DNA from: Symbiodinium microadriaticum
Lineage: Eukaryota > Sar > Dinophyceae > Suessiales > Symbiodiniaceae
Reading direction: 5' to 3'
DNA: 64,000 bases
NCBI GenBank assembly: GCA_001939145.1
Contig: LSRX01000055.1
Coordinates: forward strand, 1,284,785 to 1,348,784
Part shown: in pieces, positions 11,226-21,344 of the stretch
Numbering within the stretch: position 1 is the first letter of the stretch
How the letters are laid out: each line of letters begins with the position of its first letter
Made by a program: the position numbers and the translations under genes
The notes under the pieces: model-generated
Database searches by the model: none
Told to the model about the DNA's origin: nothing
What the model saw: the letters and a program-made list of their open reading frames with translations, nothing else

Positions 11226-13861
11226 TCGGTAGCTGGGAGCGCCCGGCTTCGACTCAGGCGGAGGCTCCGGGTCAGGAGAGCGCCTCGATCCAGGGGAGGG
11301 AGGAGGCTTTGGGGGTTTAGGGGCTTTAGGGGTTTAGAGGCTTTAGGGGTTTAAGGGTTTGGGGGTTTAGGGTTTAGGGATTTAGTGATTTAGGGCCTTT
11401 AGGAGTTTGGAGGCTTTAGGGATTTAGGGCCTTTAGGTGCTTGGGGTTTAAGGGTTTGGGGGTTTAGGGTTTAGGGATTTAGTGATTTAGGGCCTTTAGG
11501 AGTTTGGAGGGCTTTAGGGATTTAGGGCCTTTAGGGGCTTGGGGCTTAAGGTTTAGGGTTTAGGGATTTAGGATTTAGGGTGTGGTGTTTAGGGGTTTGG
11601 GGTTTAAGGTTTATGGTTTGGGGTTCGGGGTTTAGGGGTTTAGGGTTTGGGGTTTGAGGGTCGGGGGGTGTTGGGGGTCGGGGTTTGAGGCTTTCGGGAT
11701 TTAGGGTTTGGAGCTTGGGGGTCAGGGTTTACGGTTTGGGGGTTTGGAGTCAGGGTTGAGGGAACGGTTTAGTTTAGGGCTTCGGGAGTTGACGGCTTAA
11801 AGAGTACAGGGTTTGAATTCAAGAGTAGGTTTGGCGGGTAATTACGGGGCGGTTTGTATAGAACTAGGACTAGGAGTACTGGCCAAGGTTTAGGGTCAAG
11901 GCTTAGGCTTTGCATTCTTCACCCAAGGACTCGGGATTCGGGTCGGGGCCTTCAGAGTGGGTGTAGGTTTCGGGGGGTTGAAAATTCCGGGATAAAAGGT
12001 TTAGGTTCGGGCTGCGTAGTTCAGAATCCGGGCACGGAGTTAGGGCGGGGGTCTCGGGCTGAGGGTTTGGGGGGGCGGGCGGCCCGGTCCTCCCCAGGGC
12101 CTTTGAGCCCGACGCGAAACGAAAGCTCGGGCATTCTGAGCTTATACTGCTGATGGACAAAATTCTGCATGACCCAAGTATATTACAGTACCATACATCC
12201 CATAGTTTAGGTATATAAGGTTATGCAGGCTTTTGCCCATCAACGGTACAATATTCCCTACTGCTGATGATGCAGCATCTTCTTCACCAGCCGTACCTAG
12301 CCACCAACCTCGGGGAGCCCGACGCGAACCCTCAACCCGGGATTACGGCTTCGGGTGTAGGGTCTTGGGGTTCTGCTTCGTAAGGTCTTGGAGACTTCGG
12401 GTCTTGGGGGTTGGAGGGTATAGTGCCCAGTTCAGGATCATGGGCTCCCCCAAGTCGGAAGAGGGAACCCTAAAAACCCTAAACCCTAAGCCTAAACCCT
12501 GAACCCTAAACCCTAAACCCCTAAACCCTAAACCCCTAAACCCTTAACCCTTAACCCGAAACCCTAAACCCTAAAGCCTAAACCCTAAACTCCCGGCCAC
12601 GCACCTCTCCATGCCGTCTTAGCAAAGGCCTGGGCACAGGGCAGGGCCAAGGCAGGGCTTCAAGTCGGGACTCCTCCAAAATACAGCACCTCTTTCTGGT
12701 TCCCTGTTGGGGCTACATTAAAAAGGATCATTTGTAATCATTATTGGGTTTTTGCTATAACAAAAATGGAAAGTTGTAGCCAACAAAGACTAACAAGGAC
12801 CCAGTTTTGGTGGGAAACTGGCCGAGCTGCAACCGAAGACGAACCCTAAACCCTAAACCCTAAAACTCTAAACCCTAAACCCTAAACCCCTAAGGACCTG
12901 GTTTTGTCCCAAGAGCCTTAAAAAAAAAATACACATGGAAGCCTCGACTCCAAGCCCTGGACCCCCAGCCCCACAAACCCGACGAACCTGCAGCCCGTAA
13001 GGGGGGAAAGCCTAGGTCTCGCAGGGTTTAGAGTTTAGGGTTTAGGGAACAAGTGGAGTTCTGTTCAGCCTTGAAACAAAGCTGGAGGGTTTGGGTGGGA
13101 TCTGAAGCTTCGGGCAGTACTTGAAGGTTCATGGGACTTAATGAGTACAGTTACAAGTACCTTGATTGGGGTTATAAGTAATTAGAAGTATAGTTAACTT
13201 ATTTATAACCCTAGTTACTAAGCCCCTTGAACCTGTAAGTATGGCTCCAATTTCGCATCACGGTTACTACTGTTGATGACAAAAAAAATCTGCAGTACTT
13301 TAAGGACCCTAAACGATGGGAATTATGGTATATGCCTTTTTATGGGTAATGCAGGATTTATATCATCAACCGTAGCATCGGGCTTGGGTTTGCAGCTCGA
13401 GGGCTCGGATGAAGGATCTGTGGCTCTTGCGTTTGCGGGCTTAGGGTTTAGGGTTTAGGGGCTCTTTCTGCAGCTTCAGAACGAACCCCGAAGCCAAAAC
13501 CCGTAAGCCAAACCCTACAAGTCGTGGATTCAGGGTTTCGGCGATGAGACTTCAGCACAAGTCTCATGCCCAGGGATGCTGAACCCCGACCCTAAACCCT
13601 CATAGAGCCGACTTATAAGACAAACCGAGCCCTTCTAGAGTCTCTCAGGTCCTGTTAGAGCCTTGATACAGATTCCTGAAGGTCCTTATAAAGCGCTTTA
13701 GGGTTTAGGGTTTATGGGGTTTAGGATTTAGGGTTTAGCCCTGCTTTACCCACAACCTGCCCCGAGGTCCGCGCAAAGGACGTGCGTCTTGGATGACGCA
13801 GCATGCTGTGCCAAACCGCAGCTGGCGCAAGCGGCGAGGAGACGAAGGGTTCAGGGTGACC
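11225..13861 (-). CDS. Isolated exon candidates, unknown protein
   Basis: Three minus-strand blocks. 13757-13861 has 35 codons, phase 0 to 0, with a CAG|GTTGTG donor and the segments PFVSSPLAPAAVWHSM and RRTSFARTSGQ. 12605-12629 is a 25-base micro-exon candidate preceded by a pyrimidine tract and followed by GTGCGT. 11225-11283 reads ALLTRSLRLSRSRALPATD with a GTGTTT donor. An open block at 12090-12140 reads MPELSFRVGLK. They lie between the 3' end of the methyltransferase gene and the channel exons, and could be 5' exons of the latter or another gene. Nothing is recognised by family. Confidence 0.25.
11300..11790. repeat. TTTAGGG/TTTGGGG degenerate array
   Basis: Long run of GGGTTTAGGG, GGCCTTTAGG and GGGTTTGGGG words, including a direct duplication of about 110 bp (compare 11350-11450 with 11455-11560). 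Confidence 0.85.
12145..12248. mobile_element. MITE family A copy 3 (diverged)
   Basis: Ends TACTGCTGATGGACAAA and, inverted, TTTTGCCCATCAACGGTA. The core retains CATCCCATAGTTTAGG. Confidence 0.7.
12695..12810. mobile_element. MITE-like family H copy 1
   Basis: TTCCCTGTTGGGGCTACATT and, inverted, AGTTGTAGCCAACAAAG, with an ATCATTTGTAATCATTATTG core and GGGTTTTTGCTATAAC. The same layout recurs at 63833-63960. Confidence 0.55.
13120..13240. mobile_element. MITE family E copy
   Basis: Left end ACTTGAAGGTTCATGGGACT; right end, inverted, AAGCCCCTTGAACCTGTAAG. Internal inverted pair GGGGTTATAAGTAATTA and TTATTTATAACCC. Confidence 0.85.
13268..13374. mobile_element. MITE family A copy 4
   Basis: TACTGTTGATGAC at the left and ATTTATATCATCAACCGTA at the right; the core has GGACCCTAAACGATGGGAAT. 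It is only about 30 bp from a family E copy. Confidence 0.8.
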
Positions 13862-14135
13862 CTAAGCCCTGATGACGCCTTGGGGGGGGAGGCGATTTAG
13901 GGTTTAGATTTATGGTTGACGGTTTAGGGTAAATGCTCAAGATCTCCGGGGACTTCGTAAGCAGAGATATACTTGGAGCTATGAGTCCCATAACTGGGCC
14001 CTAATGATAACCCTCTACTTATCGCCTTACTGACTAAGTCACTAAGTCCCTTGGGTAGGCCTGTCTTACACTTTTACACCCCCGGCCAACATCGAGACTC
14101 AAGCCTGAGGAACCGCTTCCCGTTCAGAGCAGCAA

Positions 14136-14168
14136 AGCGATGATGATGATGATGATGATGATGGTGGT
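14136..14168. repeat. (GAT)n trinucleotide microsatellite
   Basis: About nine GAT/ATG units, followed by imperfect GACGAC and TATTACT words. Confidence 0.9.
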
Positions 14169-15321
14169 GATGATGACGACGACTTATGCTTATTACTACG
14201 ATGACGATTATCAGTATTATTGGCGTGCTTACTTTTACTATTGCTATTTGTTAATATGACTATTATCCGACTTCTTTTTCGCCTTCGTCATGCTTGTGTT
14301 CTTAGCATTATTCCGTGTTAACAGTGTTTATTTCCGGGAGTCCTCGAGTCTGACGAACATGTTCGAGCCGAACCTTGGGTTTAGGGGTTTAGGGTTTAGT
14401 TTAGGGGTTTAGGGTTTAGGGGTTTAGGGGTTTAGGGTTTAGGGGTTTAGCGTCAAGAACAGCCCTCCTTTGCTAGCTTCAAAAGCCTTGCCGAATATAG
14501 GGGCCTAAAATGACTGGAAAAGGGTTTTGGGTATAGTACTTAATAGTTTAATAGCTAGAATAGGGGTTTTTGGGGTGATTGCAGACAGAAGCCTGAGGCG
14601 AGTACAACTAAAGATGTCTTGTGCATCACTCAAATGTCTGACCAGATTGAATATGGTTTTGGGGTATAGTATACCTATAACTAGAACAAGGAACTCCCAA
14701 AACAATATTGGTCATCAGATTACACCTCAAATTTAATTAAATCATGAACCTCTAGACTCTAGACCCCAAAGCCCGTAAAACCCCATGGCCCCGAACCATG
14801 GTTCTCGTCGGCTTCACATCTTAAGGTAAGACACCCAAACCCCCACACCATCCTAAACCCTAACCCCTGAACCCGAAGCCGCCCAACACATCCAGCCTGA
14901 ATCCGCCCAGACAACAGCAAGATCTTCCCATGACGACTGGCCTGAGTCTCTGCAGGGGTCTTTGGCTTAGGGGCCTAGAGTTCTGTCTTGTGTGGCCGAC
15001 CAAACTTAAAACCGACGCTTCTTAGGGTGAGAATATGAAACTCCCAAGTAGTCCCAATATGGAGCTCTTACCAACAAGGCCTTTGGGGAATTCGACAAGC
15101 CTCACTGTACGTCTCTTGGAGCTCCGACTGCAAAGGCTTGCGATTTAGACTTTTGGTATCTTATATTCTATTCTATTCTAGTCTATTCTAGTATAACAAA
15201 TTATGCCATAGATCTTGATGACCCTACGACTAGGACATGCAAGCATGATTGCTCTCCGCTGTGGGACGTCTCGAGAGGATCATGGGAGCCAAGGTAGTAA
15301 TAAACATCATGAATCATGGCC

Positions 15322-15372
15322 TGGTTTAGGGTTTAGGGTTTAGGGTTTAGGGTTTAGGGTTTAGGGTTTAGT
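15322..15372. repeat. Perfect TTTAGGG tandem, about 7 units
   Basis: Uninterrupted TTTAGGG. It is one of the least degenerate interstitial telomere-type blocks in the window. Sequence at 14170-15320 and 15373-16100 contains no exon I can support; a 158-codon plus-strand frame at 15371 begins inside this repeat. Confidence 0.95.
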
Positions 15373-16114
15373 GCAGTGTCCGCTTTGTGAGAGGTCCTGT
15401 CCTCATCTTGGAAACTACTTTCAAGACCTCAGGCCAAGCCGTTCCTGGGCTCTCGGGTTTAAGGTTTGCAGCGCTTTGATGTTTGACACCTTGGTCTTGG
15501 TATGCTTTGCGAAGACGATGAAGAAGACTAAAGGATTCTCCGCAAAATGCCATCATGTACTTGCGTGGTATGTCTCAGCAACTCTGCACCAGGTACCTTC
15601 GAGCATCAGGGGCACTCTGAAAGCAGATCATGATATGGGTTGTCAGTACCCTGGTTTGCACATCCCTACCCATATTTCCTATGCAGAATCGACTTGCGAA
15701 ACTCCCCTGCCCCCTCCCGAATCCTTCAAGCAATGGCTGACCCCCTTTTGCATCCTCGCAGTCTGCTTTGGCCGCTGGGGCAGTCTGCTTTGGCCCCATG
15801 GGCGTCCCAAGGCTCCGCCAAGCTCGGACAAGGGTCTTGGCACTTAAGCCTCGTGGAGGGTTTGGGGGGTTCAGGGTTTAGGGTTTAGGGCTTGCGCCTC
15901 AAGGGAGTTTGAGTGTAGTATATATAGGATCTTTGCTCTGTCCGCTTTTTGCAGACTCAGCCTCTACGCTAAGCACGACAACCTGCAAACCTGGGATCTT
16001 ACTAAGAAGCTCAGTTTGGAGGTACCATAATCAGTTCGGCATAGTACTTGCGCATACCGCTGCTATGGTAACATTGACTTGAGGGAAGCCATGCGATTTA
16101 GTTGCTATTAACCC

Positions 16115-16235
16115 ACTTGGAGGTTCGCGGGACTTAATGAGTACAGATATAAGTACCTTAATTCGGGTTATGCGGAATTAGAAGTAGTTACCTTATTTAA
16201 AACCCAAAAGCTACGAAGTCCCTCGAACCTGTAAG
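16115..16235. mobile_element. MITE family E copy
   Basis: Left ACTTGGAGGTTCGCGGGACT; right, inverted, AAGTCCCTCGAACCTGTAAG. It begins 15 bp beyond the stop codon of the methyltransferase gene, so it would sit in that gene's 3' untranslated region. Confidence 0.85.
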
Positions 16236-16250
16236 CAGAAACGTTCAAGC

Positions 16251-19200
16251 TCAGATCCAGAAGTGCGATCGGATGCCCGCCAAGCGGAGTCTCCTCATGA
16301 GGTCGAGGGCCGTGTCCACATTCCTCTGAGGGTCCACTTGACCTCAGGGGTTTAGGGTTTAGTATTAGGGTTGAGAGCGGCGTAGGGTTCAGGGGTTTAG
16401 GGTTTGGGGTTTAGGGCTTGGGGTTTAGGGTTTAGGGTTCTTGACCTCTGTTCCCCCAAGGCCCTTACCCCCCTTTTGTAACAATTACGGGCTTGCAGGG
16501 TGTGCGGGCGGTTTATGAGGAGTATGAGGGTTTGTACCGGGTTTGTAGTGCCTTATAGTATGAAGGCTTATAGGAACATGTAGGGTATTAAAGTCAAGGT
16601 CCAGATTTGTAATGGCCTATAAGGGTTTGTAGGCTCGGGTCCCCAAAATATCGTTTAAACGAGGCCACCCTTGTTCCGATTATTCAAGTCTTGATGCCGT
16701 GCAGACCTAGACCCTGCGGCCTAAACCCGAAACATTGGCGCTGAAAAAAGGTGGGACCGAGCGACCCCAGCCGAAGTTGCCGCCATCGAACCAGAAGTGG
16801 TACTCGAAAAAGATCCTCAGCTTGCGGTGATCTCATTTTCTGTAGGAGTTAGGATTAGGGGGACCCTTGGGGATGTAGACTCTCGCAATAAGGTCCCTTC
16901 TAAGGGAGCCAGAAGTAGGGTTCAGGAGGGTCCCCCTTTAAGGGGTCTGCCTCATACTACCTAGGAGTCTGGGATTTATGGGTTGTGACCTGCCCCCAAG
17001 TCGAATCCAGAGGGTTCAAGCACCCAAATAGTAAGGTGGTTAGGTCACCAATTCCCAAGAATCCATGCCGCTGATGATATAAATCCTGCATTACCTTACG
17101 GACCCTAAACTATGGGGAATTATGATCTATTCCTTCGTCTGGGTAATGCAGGATTGATAACATCAACCGTACTCTGAAAGCTTTTGGGATCTTGGCACCT
17201 TATTATTTGAGTACTTGGACCCCTTAAGGCAAACCCAAAACTACCTGTACTGGCCTCCAGTTCCTGACCGCGACCACCCCAAACAAATTTTAGGGTTTAG
17301 GGGCTTGGGGGTGTAAGGTTTAGGGGCCAAGGTGTGGCAGCTCAAAACCGTTTTCAACAAAATTCGAATAGCGTTGCCTGAATTACGGGGATGCCATTAC
17401 TAGTTGCTCGAAGCTCCATGTTGGACTGGCAGGTTAAACTTCTTGCAATTGCGAGACCTAACACCCAAAAATGGGAAAATCTCAGACATCCCGAGAAGCC
17501 CCAAAGCCCCACGCCTCTAAAGACACCAAAAACCACTAAGCCTCTAAAAAACCCTAGGCCCCGAAAACCAGGCGCTTCTGAAGCCCTCGTTATGACACCC
17601 CGATAAAACCCCGTCGAGACCCTTAAATACCTAAACCCAGCACAACAGAGACTCCATTATCCCTTGATTAAGGAATATACCTGAATTAAAGTAGGAACCC
17701 TAATAAGACTGAAAGTATCTTCCTTAATTAGGCGGATATTGGAGTCTCTGGGACAATGCCGAGGATCTCGTCAACAAGCGAACTGAGCTCGGGGTAGCGG
17801 GCCAGAGCCTCCATGATCGCCAACTCTGGCCCACCATCAATATCCATCCTTTCCCCAGAGACTCCAATAACCCTTAATGAAGGAATATACCAGAAAAAGT
17901 CTTATTAGGGTTCCTATCATAATTTAAGGTATATTCCTTAATTAAGGGCTAATGGAGTCTCTGGGTCGTAGGCACTAAGGGCTACTGTAAGGGCTACCAC
18001 TACCGCAAGGGTTCTACAGGGGCGGAAGTTCATATAAGGGTTTGAGGTTTGGGGTATGTCCTTCAAGGTTTGGTTGAGTTTGGGTCTTTGGGAAGTCTGG
18101 GAGTTCAAGGTTTTGCTCTCAAGAGAAGAGGGCCGTCATGCAAGCTCTGGCACTGCGCAGTCGTCGCTCTAGCAGCCCTTAATGCCGCGGCGATCGTCGT
18201 CGCAGGAGTTGCAGCTCGATGCAAACGTGCTGACTAGTTGTCCCTCCTCCGCGCCCTCGCCGTTGTGCTAAGCGCAGCAGCGGTTGCAGCATCATGCATC
18301 TCTGCTTTATGTATCACACACGAAACCCCCCTCACTATGCGGGCGGAAAGTTGGGGCTTCGGGGCTGTAGTCGCCCTGACAGGAACCTTCCAACACCGGA
18401 TTCAACATAGTAAAAGCGAGAGGTGGTCGAGGAGCTTTGTCTTGAATGCATACTGTTTAGGGTTTAGGGGCGTTTGGGCTTAGACATCACTTTGATGGCC
18501 AGGTGTCTTCACGACCACGAAATCCTCCGGCTTTGCAGCGTACGGCAACATGTGCAGAAAGCTACCTTTTTCCGCAAAGACCCCTTCGGTGGTGAGTCGG
18601 CACGGAGTTTCATTGACAGGTATGTTGTAGAATCGCGTCCGTTCTCGGATGTGATCCGGCAGAGGAAACCACCATTCGTTCTGGTTGAGGTTTCTCGCCT
18701 CCCATCCGTAGATGTCATCAAACTCCATGCAGCGATCCTGGATTAGGGCTGAGGTTTAGGGATTTCAAGCTTCGGCTTAAAATGTCTTCGGTTTGGCAGT
18801 TCTCTGCATGGGGTCGCTGTCGGGCTCTAGCCCTCCGATTGCCCGAACACCCTGCAACTTCACGCCCCATAGCAAACCTCAACCTATCCCATCAATGCAA
18901 GCCCGATCGGTGATGTCGCACCTGGACCTGTGTGCCTTACAGCTTGCGAGACGAACAAGGATACATCGGGACGGAAACCCTCAGCCCCTGAACCACGAGA
19001 TATAGAGGCCTTTGTCATAAATCAAGAAGGGCTCGGGACCCTCGGGGGGAAGTTATACTTTGACAAAACAGGAAACATACAGGGGTGATACGCTTTACGA
19101 GTGATTCAATTCAGGCCCCGAAGTTGAGGCCTTTTCGGAACCATTGTAGAACCCATTATCGATCTCTTGAAATAACCCTTCCACGAGCCATCAGCCTTTT

Positions 19201-20199
19201 CGCAAATTCTTCTGGCCCTTTTTGGTGCCGAAATCCCTGAACGTCAAAACCTTGTAGTCACCGAGTCTCTCGATACATGTTGAAGAACAAGGGGATGGAT
19301 GGACCAAGGCCCACCCCCTTCCGGTAGTCCACATTCTGGAAGTCATACCTTCTGTAGCTTCGTTGGGTGTAGGGCTGTTTAGGGTTCAGGGCTGAGGGTT
19401 CCCTTTTGCAAATCCTTAAGTTCGTCTTTGGGGTTTTCATGGGGCAAGTGCAGTAGATCCTTCTCGCAATTATGGGGCCTTTGGCTTATGGCCTGCTGGT
19501 TTTCTGCCTCACGGCGTAGGGCGCAAGTCAGACGTCCTCGGGCTGTTAGCTTGAATCTCGGACTCTCGGACTCTTGAGACTTGTTGCCGGGGGCTAGGCT
19601 GAGGGTCCCTAAACCCTAAACTCTAAAACCCTAAACCCCAAACCCAAAGCCCTTTACCCTAAAAACCCTAAACCCGAAACCCCAAAAACCCTGAAAGCCT
19701 AAATCCGAATTGCGAGGTTTAGGGCCTCACAGCTTCGAGGGCCTGTCATTCAAAACTTGGGCTTCAGGTCTCGAAGTGAGCGTCAACCTCTCGTCTCCCA
19801 TTGCGGTTCCTTTTTTGGGTAACCAAGTCTACGGTAAGTTACGATCTTATAATATAGATTTGGTTATCCTGTAATTTAGATTTGGTCATCCTACAATATA
19901 GATTTGGTTAACCCAAAAAAAGGAACTACAGTGGAGACTGTAGGTATGGATTATAGAGCTTTCCCGAAGACTCGGGAGTTTCAGCCCATGCAAAGGCCGG
20001 TCTACGGGTTGAACATAGGGTTTAGGGCTGAGGGTTTAGGGTTACTTGCACATCTTGTGGGGTCTAGGGGTTCGAGTTTAGGGTTTAGAATTTGAGCTAT
20101 AGGGGCCGTACGAGGGTGTTGGGTCAAGCGGCTGTGGATTCTTCCAATTCCAGTTGGTGGTGCAGCCCATGTCGAACAGCTTCACACGCGGCTTCGGTC
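16251..20199 (-). CDS. FkbM-like SAM-dependent methyltransferase, 6 exons
   Basis: Minus-strand exons 20133-20199, 19270-19348, 18508-18737, 17760-17848, 16758-16831 and 16251-16325 join with matching phase at all five junctions and end in TGA. The protein runs KLFDMGC (motif I, SAM-binding loop), IPLFFNMYR, FDDIYGWEA, EDFVVVK spliced to MDIDGGPELA (the KxD acidic motif), YPELSSLVDEIL, EYHFWFDGGNFGWGRS and RRLRLAGIRSHFWI. The VVVK-MDIDG element and motif I match the Rossmann core of FkbM-type methyltransferases; the exact substrate is unknown. Donors are GC, GA, GA, GC and GT; acceptors are AG|G or AG|A. The N-terminus is upstream of 20199 and was not resolved: an open block with a good acceptor near 20815 (ALGLPAAPDTPK) is one option. 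The exon at 17760-17848 is wedged between two family B MITEs. The gene structure is well supported; the FkbM label is by motif recall. Confidence 0.75.
17068..17171. mobile_element. MITE family A copy 5
   Basis: Left GCTGATGATATAAATCCTGC; right GATTGATAACATCAACCGTA. The core has GGACCCTAAACTATGGGGAA. Located in the last-but-two intron of the methyltransferase gene. Confidence 0.85.
17645..17752. mobile_element. MITE family B copy 2
   Basis: CAGAGACTCCATTATCCCTT and, inverted, ATATTGGAGTCTCTGGG. The right edge is 7 bp from the end of methyltransferase exon 17760-17848, on the donor side. Confidence 0.85.
17854..17965. mobile_element. MITE family B copy 3
   Basis: CCCAGAGACTCCAATAACCC and, inverted, CTAATGGAGTCTCTGGG, with the inner AAGGAATATACC/GGTATATTCCTT pair. 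The left edge is 5 bp from methyltransferase exon 17760-17848, on the acceptor side. Confidence 0.9.
19793..19944. mobile_element. MITE family F copy 1
   Basis: GTCTCCCATTGCGGTTCC and, inverted, GGAACTACAGTGGAGAC. The core holds three near-copies of TATAGATTTGGTTATCC. Intronic in the methyltransferase gene. Confidence 0.8.
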
Positions 20200-20384
20200 C
20201 TGTTCTCACGGAACCTAACCCTAAACCCTAACTCGCAAAAACGAATGATTTGGGGTATGGCATGGGAATACAGCCGGAAAAGCTTGGGATCGTTAGGACT
20301 ACGGGCTTGAAAGCCTCATGTGGGCGACCTCCAGTCTAGGCAGTAACAGCTTCACAAGGCTTTGCGTTCTTGCAGGCTTGAAGT

Positions 20385-20465
20385 CGCTTCTAAACCCTAA
20401 ACCCTAAACCCTGAACCCTAAACCCTAAACCCTGAACCCTAAACCCTAACCCTAAACCCTACACA
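20385..20465. repeat. CCCTAAA array
   Basis: About ten CCCTAAA/CCCTGAA units. Confidence 0.9.
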
Positions 20466-20819
20466 CTAGAACGTGGAGGATGTAGTGCGGCAGTGAGAAT
20501 GCTCTGTAGCCGCACATCACCCCAATTCCCCAAAGCGACCTTTACCTCTCCGTGCCTTCCCTTTAAGCGCAAAATGCTCCGTCATTTCAGCCATTTCATA
20601 TCACTTGTTTTAGTCGTTTCCTTCATGTCATTCGTTTCATGCATGCATACATATGTCTGTACATGTGTAGCATGACATCATTAAGCGTGGACTGCATGTA
20701 CGGGTATGAAGCCATTCCCAAAGACTGGCGTAGACAGTTTAGATGGGGCTCGGAGAGCTTAGGGGTGTCGGGGGCTGCAGGAAGGCCCAAAGCCTGTGGA
20801 GTGGAGACGGCTCCAAAGG

Positions 20820-20836
20820 CGCGCGCGCGCGCGCCC
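20820..20836. repeat. (CG)n run
   Basis: GCGCGCGCGCGCGC-type dinucleotide run, capable of Z-DNA formation in principle. A shorter CGCGCGCG run occurs at 47464-47474. Confidence 0.9.
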
Positions 20837-21028
20837 GCGTCTTAACTGGGCATCTCAGGGTTCGGAAATGATACACCCCTTAAGAATCCAACCTCGCCAA
20901 TAGAAACTGAAACCATAGTCAATGAGAGCAGCACATACAAGTCACATACATTTAATTCAGGGTAAGACTTGGGCCGATGATCCGGCTTAGGGTTTAGGGT
21001 TTAGGGTAGTTAAGGTAGTTAGGGTCAC

Positions 21029-21161
21029 GTCTTGCAAAGAACCCACAGAAGCCACTGTAATAAACTTCGTTAAGGCACGGGCCCTACAGATAGCAAGGGC
21101 TTCGTCATGTCGTGACTTTGCAAGGACTGTTCCTTGATTCAACAACCCTCGAGCTTCTGTC
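21029..21161 (-). CDS. Exon candidate, unknown protein
   Basis: 44 codons open from an AG|GACAG acceptor to GAC|GTGACC. It includes TEARGLLNQGTVLAKSRHDE and ALTKFITVASVGSLQD. The codon pattern looks coding and a pyrimidine-poor TTTAGGG block follows on the donor side. No family is recognised. It could be an upstream exon of the methyltransferase gene or of another gene, but no connecting exon was found. Confidence 0.35.
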
Positions 21162-21344
21162 CTGGTATCCCGCAATAGCTGTCCAGCACCAAATACCTCA
21201 GCTGCATGCTTTGAGTGTAGGGCTTAAGTGTCTGGCTTTCCGGTGGTACGGTGCGAGGAGCTGCCCGACACAAAGCTTTTATCTGTGAATGATCTGCAAT
21301 TGCATCCGTGTCTGGTTTGGGCCAACCTGGTGTTCATCCTCCTC

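Noticed and set aside
15371..15847. 158-codon plus-strand frame
   Set aside because: It starts inside a TTTAGGG array, has no recognisable domain, and is accompanied by open frames on the other strand.
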